Part shown: positions 1 through 7,120 of the stretch, one piece after another
Layout of the letters: every line of letters starts with the position of its first letter
How positions within the stretch are numbered: the first letter of the stretch is position 1
Assembly (NCBI GenBank): GCA_946478755.1
Contig: CAMLDJ010000048.1
Span: 1 to 26,114 of the forward strand
DNA: 26,114 bases
DNA from: an uncultured Pedobacter sp.
GTDB taxonomy: Bacteria > Bacteroidota > Bacteroidia > Sphingobacteriales > Sphingobacteriaceae
Reading direction: 5' to 3'
The notes under the pieces: generated by a model
The model's database searches: none
What the model saw: the letters and a program-made list of their open reading frames with translations, nothing else
What the model was told of the DNA's origin: nothing
Made by a program: the position numbers and the translations under genes

Positions 1-1017
1 CGTTTAAAGGTAAACGGGCAAAAAGTTTTAGATGCCTGGTCTAAAAACAGGTGGGGCGCTAAAACGTATAAAATTCCTGTTTCGAAGGATTCTACATACA
101 AAATTGAAATGGAATACTGGCAAGGTGAGGGTGGAGCAAAGGTCCGCTTTGCGGGGGGTACCTTTGGGCGGACAGATTTTACTGAGTTGGTTGCACGCCA
201 TCGCGATGCAGATGCATTTATATTCGTGGGCGGCATTTCTCCGCAGCTTGAAGGTGAAGAAATGCAAGTAAATGTGCCTGGTTTTAATGGTGGCGACAGG
301 ACCTCTATCATGCTTCCCAAGGCGCAAACCTCACTGATGAAAGCTTTAAAATCGAGCGGCAAGCCTGTTGTTTTTGTGATGATGACGGGAAGCGCCATCG
401 CCATTCCATGGGAAGCCGAAAATATACCCGCCATTATTAATGCCTGGTACGGTGGCCAATCGGCAGGAACTGCGGTAGCTGATTTGTTGTTCGGTGATTA
501 CAGCCCTTCAGGAAGACTGCCGGTAACCTTTTATAAGAGCGATGAGGATCTAAAAGATTTTAATGATTATAATATGGAAAATCGGACCTATAGGTATTTC
601 AAAGGCAAACCTCTTTTTGGGTTTGGATATGGATTAAGCTATTCTACATTCAATTATCACAACTTTATCTTACCTTCAAACCTTAAATCGGGTAAAGGAA
701 CAAGTTTATCTGTAAAGATCACCAATACCGGTAAAATGCAGAGCGACGAGGTTGCCCAGTTGTATGTGATGCACAACAATTTAAAAATCAAATCAGCTAA
801 AAAAGCCCTTAAGGGATATCAGAGAGTTAGCCTGGCACCTGGTGAAAGCAAACTTGTTCATTTTAAATTATCACCTGATGAACTTAGTTATATTGATGAT
901 CAAGGAACAAAAAGACCACTAAAAGGCGAGATCACATTATCGATTGGTGGAAGCCAGCCAGATGAGAAGCTGAAAACAAGCGGTAATATTGTAACCAGAA
1001 AACTAATAATCAACTAG
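1..1017 (+). CDS. GH3 glycoside hydrolase (beta-xylosidase type), 5' partial
   Basis: The frame is open from base 1 to TAG at 1015-1017, so the N-terminal catalytic barrel lies outside the window; 338 residues are visible. Residues 1 to about 55 look like the end of a PA14 domain (the NGQKVLDAW region and the GGAKVRF strand). Next comes the GH3 C-terminal alpha/beta domain, with GGISPQLEGEE, GGDRTSIMLP, WYGGQSAGTAVADLLFGDY and PSGRLPVTFY. A short NRTYRYF...FGFGYGLSYSTF segment leads into a fibronectin-III-like domain (VKITNTGKMQSDEVAQLYV). This PA14-bearing layout with GGDRTxIxLP is typical of Bacteroidota beta-xylosidases, which release xylose from the non-reducing end of xylo-oligosaccharides in the periplasm. 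The alpha-glucuronidase starting at the next base supports that substrate, although beta-glucosidase activity cannot be excluded from this part alone. The stop codon directly touches the next ATG, so the two are almost certainly cotranscribed and translationally coupled. Confidence 0.93.
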   Translation, partial: RLKVNGQKVLDAWSKNRWGAKTYKIPVSKDSTYKIEMEYWQGEGGAKVRFAGGTFGRTDFTELVARHRDADAFIFVGGISPQLEGEEMQVNVPGFNGGDRTSIMLPKAQTSLMKALKSSGKPVVFVMMTGSAIAIPWEAENIPAIINAWYGGQSAGTAVADLLFGDYSPSGRLPVTFYKSDEDLKDFNDYNMENRTYRYFKGKPLFGFGYGLSYSTFNYHNFILPSNLKSGKGTSLSVKITNTGKMQSDEVAQLYVMHNNLKIKSAKKALKGYQRVSLAPGESKLVHFKLSPDELSYIDDQGTKRPLKGEITLSIGGSQPDEKLKTSGNIVTRKLIIN

Positions 1018-3063
1018 ATGAAAAAGATTACCCTCCTATTGATTATCATTACAGCTACTACCCATTTTCTGAAGGCTGAAGATGGACATCAACTTTGGCT
1101 CCGCCATACCGCTGCCAATCAGGTAAAGGTGGTATCGCCAAGAAAGTCGCCGGTATTAACCATTGCTGTACAAGAAATTAAAAACGGGTGGCTGGGAAAA
1201 GATGGCGCAGAACTAAAATTTGATTTTGTTAAAGATGGCTCGGTTACCGATGATGGATTTCGTTTGGAAGGCAATAAAATTGCTGCTAAAACGGATCTGG
1301 GCATCCTTTATGGAAGCTACGAGCTCCTTAGAAGGCAGTATTTAGGAAAGTCTGATCAAAATTATGCATCTAATCCCTCCTATTCCAGAAGAATCCTTAA
1401 CCACTGGGATAATCTGGATGGTTCTGTAGAACGCGGGTATGCTGGTGCTTCGATATTTTGGAGACAGGGCGATTCTTCGCTTCAACTCAGTGAGGCAGAT
1501 ATCGCTTTGTACAAAGAATATGCAAGAGCTAATGCCTCCATAGGCATAAACGGCACAGTGCTAAACAACGTAAACGCTTCTGCAAAAATCCTCACCACAG
1601 CCTATCTTCAAAAGGTTCAGGCTATTGCCACAGTATTGCGCCCGTATGGCTTAAAAGTCTATTTATCGGTCAACTTTTCCTCGCCCGTTACGGTTGGGAA
1701 ACTTAAAACCGCCGACCCTCTGGTTCCCGCCGTTAGGCGTTGGTGGGCAGCTAAGGCAAAAGAAATTTACTCACTTATTCCTGATTTTGGAGGATTCCTT
1801 GTAAAAGCCAATAGCGAAGGGCAACCTGGCCCCCAAAATTTCGGAAGGACACACGTTGATGGTGCCAATATGATGGCTGATGCGCTCTCCCCTTTTGGAG
1901 GGATTGTAATGTGGCGTGCCTTTGTATATCAACCAAGTAATGAGGACCGTACCAAACAAGCCTATAATGAGTTTTTAAAATTTGATGGTAAATTCAAGAA
2001 AAATGTAATTATCCAGATCAAAAACGGACCGCTTGATTTTCAACCCCGAGAGCCATTTAGTCCCTTATTCGGGGCTATGATTAAAACCCCTGTAATGCCA
2101 GAGTTTCAGATCACTCAGGAGTATCTGGGCTGGTCGAATCACCTCGTTTTTTTGTCTACCCTTTGGGAAGAATGTTTACAAAGCGATACCTACCGAAACG
2201 GTAAGGGCAGCACTGTAGCGGCCTGTACAGATGGGACATTGGATAAAAGAACCTTCAGTGCAATTGCAGGGGTATCCAATATTGGCCTAGAGCGGAATTG
2301 GACGGGGCATATTTTTGCACAGGCGAATTGGTACGCTTTCGGCAGACTTGCCTGGGACAATAAACTTAAGAGTGAAGATATTGCAGATGAATGGATTAGG
2401 CAAACTTTTTTAAGTCCTACGGAAAAGAAAATGGAGCGAACCTTTGTAAAGCCAATAAAAGAGATGATGATGCAGAGCAGAGAAGCGGCTGTGGATTATA
2501 TGATGCCTTTAGGATTGCACCACATTTTTGCCGAAGGCCACCATTACGGGCCCGCCCCATGGTTCTCGAATAAAGCCATCAGGGCCGATTGGACTTCGGT
2601 ATACTACCACAATGCAGACCTTTTAGGAGTAGGTTTTAACAGAAGCAGCACCGGTAGCAATGCCGTTGAGCAGTACCATGAACCACTCCGAGCTACATTT
2701 AACAGCCTGGAAAGTTGTCCGGAAGAATACCTGTTATGGTTTCACCATGTGCCATGGACTTATAAACTTAAAAATGGAAACGACCTTTGGACAGCGCTTT
2801 GTTATCGTTACGATTCGGGGTTGCAACGTGTTCGTGCTTTCCAGCGCATTTGGGACAGTACCAAGGGCTTGATTGATGATGAGCGGTTCAGATCCGTGCA
2901 ATCCAAGCTCAAGATCCAAAGCCGTGATGCACAGGTTTGGAAGGATGCCTGTTTGTTATATTTCCAGCAGTTTAGCAAAAGAGAAATTCCCTATGATTTG
3001 GAACGCCCAATATATGAATTGGATACTTTGAAAAAGCTGACCAAAAGTAAGGACTATGAATAG
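1018..3063 (+). CDS. GH67 alpha-glucuronidase
   Basis: The 681-residue product has a Sec signal peptide (MKKITLLLIIITATTHFLKA, likely cleaved before EDG) and spans a full-length GH67 enzyme. These enzymes remove terminal alpha-1,2-linked (4-O-methyl)glucuronic acid from xylo-oligosaccharides. The GH67 hallmark RRILNHWDNLDGSVERGYAG is present near residue 125. The three catalytic acids of the family are visible: E267 in NSEGQPGP (proton donor), D340 in KNGPLDFQ and E368 in ITQEYLG. Their spacings of 73 and 28 residues equal those I recall for E292/D365/E393 of the Cellvibrio enzyme. The protein should be periplasmic; no lipobox is seen. Together with the GH3 enzyme directly upstream it forms a glucuronoxylan side-chain and xylo-oligosaccharide clearing step, downstream of endo-xylanases not seen here. 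No ribosome binding site is evident, which fits coupling to the upstream stop codon. Confidence 0.97.
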   Translation: MKKITLLLIIITATTHFLKAEDGHQLWLRHTAANQVKVVSPRKSPVLTIAVQEIKNGWLGKDGAELKFDFVKDGSVTDDGFRLEGNKIAAKTDLGILYGSYELLRRQYLGKSDQNYASNPSYSRRILNHWDNLDGSVERGYAGASIFWRQGDSSLQLSEADIALYKEYARANASIGINGTVLNNVNASAKILTTAYLQKVQAIATVLRPYGLKVYLSVNFSSPVTVGKLKTADPLVPAVRRWWAAKAKEIYSLIPDFGGFLVKANSEGQPGPQNFGRTHVDGANMMADALSPFGGIVMWRAFVYQPSNEDRTKQAYNEFLKFDGKFKKNVIIQIKNGPLDFQPREPFSPLFGAMIKTPVMPEFQITQEYLGWSNHLVFLSTLWEECLQSDTYRNGKGSTVAACTDGTLDKRTFSAIAGVSNIGLERNWTGHIFAQANWYAFGRLAWDNKLKSEDIADEWIRQTFLSPTEKKMERTFVKPIKEMMMQSREAAVDYMMPLGLHHIFAEGHHYGPAPWFSNKAIRADWTSVYYHNADLLGVGFNRSSTGSNAVEQYHEPLRATFNSLESCPEEYLLWFHHVPWTYKLKNGNDLWTALCYRYDSGLQRVRAFQRIWDSTKGLIDDERFRSVQSKLKIQSRDAQVWKDACLLYFQQFSKREIPYDLERPIYELDTLKKLTKSKDYE

Positions 3064-3082
3064 TCTGTTTTCATCAAAACAA

Positions 3083-3116
3083 AACCAAAAAATTCGGTGG
3101 TGCGAATTTTTTGGTT
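3083..3116 (+). terminator. Intrinsic terminator after the GH3-GH67 operon
   Basis: A perfect 14-bp stem (3083-3096 pairing with 3103-3116) with the 6-base loop GTGGTG starts 20 bases after the GH67 stop. A run of six T lies in the descending arm. It probably ends the operon transcript. Confidence 0.8.
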
Positions 3117-3130
3117 GCAAGAGATCCATC

Positions 3131-3268
3131 TAGCGCAAGTCTTAGCGCCCCGGCAAAAGCAAAGGCCTGTCTTGTGCTTTTCGTTAAATTGATACATTAA
3201 TCCTTTAGGGCACAAGTCAGCCAGCCCACATTGTCCAAACCACTAAGACTTGCGCCAGTGAGGCGCTA
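3131..3268. repeat. Inverted-repeat element (REP/MITE-like)
   Basis: GCGCAAGTCTTAG at 3133-3145 recurs as its exact reverse complement at 3243-3255, with TAGCGC at 3131 mirrored by GCGCTA at 3263-3268. A second nested pair, 3167-3177 and 3210-3220, matches at 10 of 11 positions, so the whole 138-bp block can fold as one long cruciform or RNA hairpin. A small extra hairpin (GCGCC AGTGA GGCGC) sits at 3252-3266. No reading frame is evident. It lies between an operon terminator and the end of a convergent gene, a usual place for palindromic repeat elements. Whether it is repeated elsewhere in the genome cannot be seen from this window. Confidence 0.6.
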
Positions 3269-3306
3269 ATTCAGCATGAATTCAGGTTTGTTTTGGCCTG
3301 GAAGAA

Positions 3307-3720
3307 TCACATTGCGGGTACAGCTCCGATTTGAGTCAGTAAAGCAAGTAAATCAGGTTGTCCTACTTCTTCTATGATCTGGTTGTTAGACAAACGGTAA
3401 AAATTTATTGCTGCAACTGCAATAGGTTTTTCAGTTGCGGGTACGCCAAAGAAAGTTCCTTTATGAGTTCCTTTCATGGTAAACCTAACCGCTACCCTAT
3501 CATTCTCAGTAATCATCTCTTCAATATTCCACTGAATATCCGGAAAGCCGCTGCGCATCATTCCGATAATCGTTAAATAACCTTTAGGACCTTGTAGCGG
3601 GTCAGCCTGAAAAGGCACATGAAACTTCGCTGCCGGATTTATTAATTGTTGTGCTAAATTTTCGTCGGCAGTATTGATGAACTGTAAAAATTGATCAAAA
3701 AATTCTTTTGTTGCTCCCAT
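3307..3720 (-). CDS. SnoaL-like / ester cyclase family protein (NTF2 fold)
   Basis: This 137-residue cytoplasmic protein has the length and pattern of SnoaL-like polyketide-cyclase or ester-cyclase proteins of the NTF2-like superfamily. It shows an N-terminal helix (FFDQFLQFINTADENLAQQL), then PAAKFHVP, then GPKGYLTIIGMMRSGFPDIQW, the EEMITENDRVAVRFTMKGTHKGTFFGVPAT core and the INFYRLSNNQIIEEV strand. In the family this fold makes a small hydrophobic pocket used by diverse isomerases, cyclases and hydrolases, so the substrate cannot be told. It lies 119 bp downstream of a Crp/Fnr regulator on the same strand and may be its target. No signal peptide is present. Confidence 0.85.
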   Translation of the reverse strand: MGATKEFFDQFLQFINTADENLAQQLINPAAKFHVPFQADPLQGPKGYLTIIGMMRSGFPDIQWNIEEMITENDRVAVRFTMKGTHKGTFFGVPATEKPIAVAAINFYRLSNNQIIEEVGQPDLLALLTQIGAVPAM

Positions 3721-3839
3721 TTTCTATTTTTTCGCTTATAATATGCACTTGTTTTTATAATGTAAAGATGGGCCATAATTACCTTTCTAGCCAATAAACA
3801 AGCTTAAGAAATAGTCTTAATGTAGATTAAGGGTAGGTG

Positions 3840-4421
3840 TTATTTTAATGATATATTTTTTCTGATCTTGCTGAGAAATTCAGGCGTGATGCCAAGATAG
3901 GAAGCGATCTGCGTATTGGGTAATCTTGAAGCTAGCGCTGCATATTGTGCCAGGAAATCCAGATAGCGTTGCGCTGCATTTGAACTGAAATTTTGTAACA
4001 AGCGGTTTTGAAGTTCAATGAACTTTTCCTCCACGATTACCCGAAAATTTCTATCAAACTTTGGTGAATTCACATAAAGATAAAGCAAGTCCTGATGCTC
4101 AATCTGTAAAATAGTGGAAGGTTCAATCGCTTCTATAAAAAGTTTACTCGGTTTTCCCGAATAGAAACTTCCAAGGTCAGCAACCCAATCATTTTCTGCT
4201 GCAAACCCCAGATTATGTTCCGTCCCTTTTTCATCGATGCCATACATTTTAAAGCAGCCTTTCTCAACAAACGTATAATGTTTGCAAACAAAGCCTTCCT
4301 GCAAGATCATTTGTCTCCGTTTTATTTTTCTGTGTGTCGTTCTTTCGGCAAGCAAGTTTATTTCCCCGGAATTTAAAGGAAGGTACTTTTTAAAATATTC
4401 GATTAATGGCTGTATCGTCAA
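3840..4421 (-). CDS. Crp/Fnr family transcriptional regulator
   Basis: A 193-residue protein. Residues about 15-125 match a cyclic-nucleotide-binding-like beta-roll (RRQMILQEGFVCKHYTFVEKGCFKMYG, then the FIEAIEPSTILQIEH strands). A long dimerisation helix follows (RVIVEEKFIELQNRLLQNF), and the C-terminal helix-turn-helix is NTQIASYLGITPEFLSKIRK. This is the short Crp/Fnr type common in Bacteroidota, in which the canonical cAMP-binding residues are usually lost, so the effector is unknown. It precedes the SnoaL-like gene on the same strand. A TTTG-type -7 element lies about 50 bp upstream. Confidence 0.93.
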   Translation of the reverse strand: MTIQPLIEYFKKYLPLNSGEINLLAERTTHRKIKRRQMILQEGFVCKHYTFVEKGCFKMYGIDEKGTEHNLGFAAENDWVADLGSFYSGKPSKLFIEAIEPSTILQIEHQDLLYLYVNSPKFDRNFRVIVEEKFIELQNRLLQNFSSNAAQRYLDFLAQYAALASRLPNTQIASYLGITPEFLSKIRKNISLK

Positions 4422-4765
4422 TTTTTTGATATTGGTTAAGATGAATATTTAAAATGAATCATCGTTTTACAAATATGATAAAAGTGTAAGTAATTAGATT
4501 ACTGTCTAAAAGAAAAGTTATACCTATGAAAAAAGCACCTCACGGTCAGAACCTTGATGTTGTTGCCATTCAGCTGCATCGCCAAAAGATGAAGATGTTG
4601 TAGATAGTAGAATTAAATTAAAGTAGGCGACAAAGTTTGAATTAATCTTTCTTTGTCGCCCGCCCACACCGACTTGTTGTGATATACCGCGATTTCTCCT
4701 GGTTACCTTTTAGCTTCGGCTCATGCCAATGCCTCCACCAAATATAGCATGTTATTGAAGGTGCG
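4422..4765. other. Intergenic region with a hairpin, no intact gene seen
   Basis: This 344-bp gap holds the Crp promoter at its left. A perfect 10-bp inverted repeat GGCGACAAAG / CTTTGTCGCC (4626-4635 and 4651-4660, 15-base loop) may end the minus-strand aldo/keto reductase transcript; on that strand it is followed by a T-rich stretch (TACTTTAATTTAATT). The minus strand between about 4615 and 4765 has several short open stretches in different frames (for example one ending at about 4643 that contains EKSRYITTSRCGRATKKD), which could be a degraded gene, but I recognise none. Confidence 0.4.
4470..4477 (-). promoter_or_regulatory. Possible -7 box for the Crp/Fnr gene
   Basis: On the minus strand this reads CATATTTG, one mismatch from the Bacteroidota consensus TAnnTTTG, about 49 bases before the ATG. 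The same 15-base stretch (TTTTACAAATATGAT on the plus strand) recurs at the LysR promoter near 13483. No clear -33 TTTG is seen here, so the call is weak. Confidence 0.3.
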
Positions 4766-5767
4766 TTAATGGTTAACCATTTTCATTGCTCCTTCACTAT
4801 AACGCTCACCAGTTATAGGATATCGCTTGATCAATTCATCAACCGCTGTAAGATCATCACCCGTCAGCTCAACTTCAATCGCACCTACATTATCTTCCAG
4901 GTAATTTCTTTTTTTCGTGCCTGGAATCGGGATAATATCCTCCCCTTGCGCCAGCACCCATGCCAGAGCAAGCTGTGCGGGCGTGCAACCTTTGGTACCT
5001 GCCAGTGCAGCAAATTCAGCTATGAGCCTATTGTTATTTGTAATATTTTCCTGTTGGTAACGTGGCAGGGTTCTCCTAAAATCATCATCTGCCAAGGTGT
5101 TTACATCAAGTGCATTGGTAACCAGGCCCCGTGCCAGTGGAGAATAAGGCACAAGTGAAATACCAAGTTCACGGGTAGTCTGTAATATCCCATTTTCCAC
5201 ATCCCTTGTAAGTAACGAGTACTCACTTTGCAGCGCAGCAATCGGGTGCTCGGCATGTGCTTTGCGTAAAGAAGCGACAGAAGCCTCACTAAGTCCAAGA
5301 TAGCGTACCTTTCCCTCTCTTACCAGATCCGCCATAGCGCCAACGGTTTCTTCAATCGGAATGTTCGGGTCAACCCGATGGGCATAGTAGAGGTCTATGG
5401 TATCAATTCTCAATCGTTTCAGGCTCTGTTCAACAGCAACTTTCATCCAGCCGGGAGAACCATCAAAATAAGTTCCCGTTGCGCTGCTGGGGCCGGCAAT
5501 TCCATCTTTAAAACGGAACCCAAATTTAGTTGCAATAAATACCTTGTTGCGGTTAGGTACGAGTACCTTACAAATGAGCGCCTCATTTGCTCCATTTGCA
5601 TACATATCGGCTGTATCCCAAAAATTGATCCCAAGATCAAGTGCTTTTTCAAGCGTCGCTAAACTTTCTTTGTCGTCTGTAGGCCCATACGCAAAACTCA
5701 TGCCCATGCAGCCTAAGCCAAGTGCAGACAGTTTCTCGCTGGTTGTCCCTAAATTTCTATATTTCAT
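4766..5767 (-). CDS. Aldo/keto reductase
   Basis: The start is placed at MKYRNLGTTSEKLSALGLG, which matches the normal N-terminus of the family; an open extension of 17 residues upstream is ignored. The resulting 333-residue protein has the complete catalytic tetrad of an NADPH-dependent aldo/keto reductase barrel: D51 and Y56 in WDTADMYANG, K81 in FIATKFGFRF and H130 in IDLYYAHRVDP. The coenzyme-binding C-terminal region is IPIPGTKKRNYLEDNVGA. The GLGCMGMSFAYGP start and the YSLLTRDVE / YSPLARGLV segments place it with bacterial and plant reductases of the AKR13 type, which reduce aldehydes and ketones of unknown identity. The gene follows the AraC regulator by 81 bp on the same strand and may be controlled by it. 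The stop overlaps a 14-bp palindrome that is probably incidental. Confidence 0.95.
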   Translation of the reverse strand: MKYRNLGTTSEKLSALGLGCMGMSFAYGPTDDKESLATLEKALDLGINFWDTADMYANGANEALICKVLVPNRNKVFIATKFGFRFKDGIAGPSSATGTYFDGSPGWMKVAVEQSLKRLRIDTIDLYYAHRVDPNIPIEETVGAMADLVREGKVRYLGLSEASVASLRKAHAEHPIAALQSEYSLLTRDVENGILQTTRELGISLVPYSPLARGLVTNALDVNTLADDDFRRTLPRYQQENITNNNRLIAEFAALAGTKGCTPAQLALAWVLAQGEDIIPIPGTKKRNYLEDNVGAIEVELTGDDLTAVDELIKRYPITGERYSEGAMKMVNH

Positions 5768-5848
5768 TTTGATAAGATTTTGTTTCCTCAAATGTAGATA
5801 AGAAAGCAAAACCATCACTTATAAGCATCAAACAGATCGTTATAATAT

Positions 5849-6754
5849 TCAAACAGTTTCTCTCAGTTTAGTAGGTACTGAACCGGTATGTTTTTTAAAG
5901 AACAGTGTAAAATACGAGGGGTATTCGAAGCCCAGGCTGTAGGCAACATCACCGATATTCCAGTCGGTATGCTGCAATAGTGCCTTAGCCTCTTTAACAA
6001 TCCGGGCAGCGATATGAGCGGTTGTCGTTTTACCGGTAACCTCTTTTACGGATCGGTTAAGGTGATTGATGTGTACAGATAAAGCGTCGGCATAATCGGC
6101 AGGGTTTTTCAATTTGAGTATAAGCGTAGGAGAATCTATCGGAAACTGTCTTTCCAGCAGTTCAAGAAATAAGGCAGAAACCCTTGAAGAGGCATTGGCA
6201 TAGGTATGAAAATTTGTGGCTGGATTATTTTTCATCGCCTCATGAATCAACAGGTGCAAATAGCTGCGCAGTACATCGTACTTGTGCGGATAAGTTGAGC
6301 ACATCTCTGCCTGCATCTTTTGGAATATGGCCGAAATTTCGCGCAATTGGACTTCGTCTGGAAAGAACACCGGATTACAGCCAACCTTAAACAAAGGTGA
6401 ATCCCGCAGGTTATTTACCCGTTCACTATGCTGAATGAAATCTTCGGTAAAAAGACAATACCAGCCCGACTGCTGATCAGAGTCTGCTTCCCAGGAATAG
6501 GGCACAATAGGATTTGAAAATAGCAGTGCAGGTCGGTCAATCTGTATCCACTTATCCGCATAATAGATCTTTCCTTTACCAATGATAAGAGAAACTTTAT
6601 AAAAATCGCGGCGGCTGTATGGGCTTACCACGGCGCAGTTATCTCTTGTGAACACGTTTATGTGGCCAATGCCAGCATTATCAAGCGGAACATCTATGGG
6701 CGCATGGCTTGGCAGTCTGTTGTAAAAATCAATAACGGTCTCTGCTTGTTTCAT
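5849..6754 (-). CDS. AraC family transcriptional regulator
   Basis: The 301-residue product has an N-terminal sensing half (residues 1 to about 170, with the cupin-like run KIYYADKWIQIDRPALLFSNPI). The C-terminal AraC-type DNA-binding domain lies at about 200-301. Both helix-turn-helix units are seen: DALSVHINHLNRSVKEVTGK and the second, conserved one, IGDVAYSLGFEYPSYFTLFFKKHTGSVP. Such regulators usually sense a small ligand in the N-terminal domain and activate a neighbouring gene. The obvious candidate is the aldo/keto reductase 81 bp downstream. The ligand is unknown. Confidence 0.93.
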   Translation of the reverse strand: MKQAETVIDFYNRLPSHAPIDVPLDNAGIGHINVFTRDNCAVVSPYSRRDFYKVSLIIGKGKIYYADKWIQIDRPALLFSNPIVPYSWEADSDQQSGWYCLFTEDFIQHSERVNNLRDSPLFKVGCNPVFFPDEVQLREISAIFQKMQAEMCSTYPHKYDVLRSYLHLLIHEAMKNNPATNFHTYANASSRVSALFLELLERQFPIDSPTLILKLKNPADYADALSVHINHLNRSVKEVTGKTTTAHIAARIVKEAKALLQHTDWNIGDVAYSLGFEYPSYFTLFFKKHTGSVPTKLRETV

Positions 6755-6889
6755 GCTGTAAATTTATAAAAATCAAACAATATACCTTGCATAAAGCAAA
6801 TTGATTGACCCTGTACCGTCAACTCCAGAAGCCTCTAAAACCAACTGCTTATCAGAATTAATTAACAATTTGTTTTTGATGAAGAGCGA

Positions 6890-7047
6890 TCAATAGATTA
6901 TTTTTTCCAATCTATCATCCAAAGCCCTTACTAAACCCAAAGTATCTTCCAATAGTCTGTATTTAACGATCAGTCCCTTAACAATGGTTAAGGGAGCAAA
7001 TTGTTTCAACTCACCAGTCCAAAGCGCTCAGACATATTATTCATCAT
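6890..7047 (-). pseudogene. Possible decayed small gene in the AraC-TonB receptor gap
   Basis: The 366-bp gap between the divergent AraC and TonB receptor genes holds no intact gene. On the minus strand an ATG at 7047 opens a short frame (MMNNMSERFG...). After a frame change it would continue as a protein-like stretch that includes QFAPLTIVKGL and LLEDTLGLVRALDDRLEKII and stops at TGA 6892-6890. A perfect 9-bp hairpin (TCCCTTAAC AATG GTTAAGGGA, 6974-6995) lies inside it. No family is recognised, and chance open frames remain possible. Confidence 0.25.
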
Positions 7048-7097
7048 AATGTATTTGCTTTGAAATAAAAAAATACCTTCTTTTGCGACTTAATTTA

Positions 7098-7112
7098 TAT
7101 TTAGTCTAAATA
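7098..7112. promoter_or_regulatory. Palindromic operator upstream of the siderophore receptor
   Basis: TATTTAG T CTAAATA is a perfect 7-bp inverted repeat around one base, ending 8 bases before the ATG of the TonB receptor. TTTAGA/TCTAAA-type palindromes in front of iron-uptake genes fit an iron-responsive repressor of the Fur or DtxR type; the regulator assignment is inference. Bound protein here would block transcription or initiation directly. Confidence 0.5.
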
Positions 7113-7120
7113 AGTGAAGG

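Noticed and set aside
4527..4604. 25-codon plus-strand frame beginning MKKAPHGQNLDVVA
   Set aside because: Too short, no promoter or homology signal that I can recognise, and a chance frame of this size is expected.
4768..4781. Perfect 14-bp palindrome AATGGTTAACCATT
   Set aside because: It covers the last codons of the aldo/keto reductase and its stop; nothing around it suggests an operator, so I treat it as incidental.
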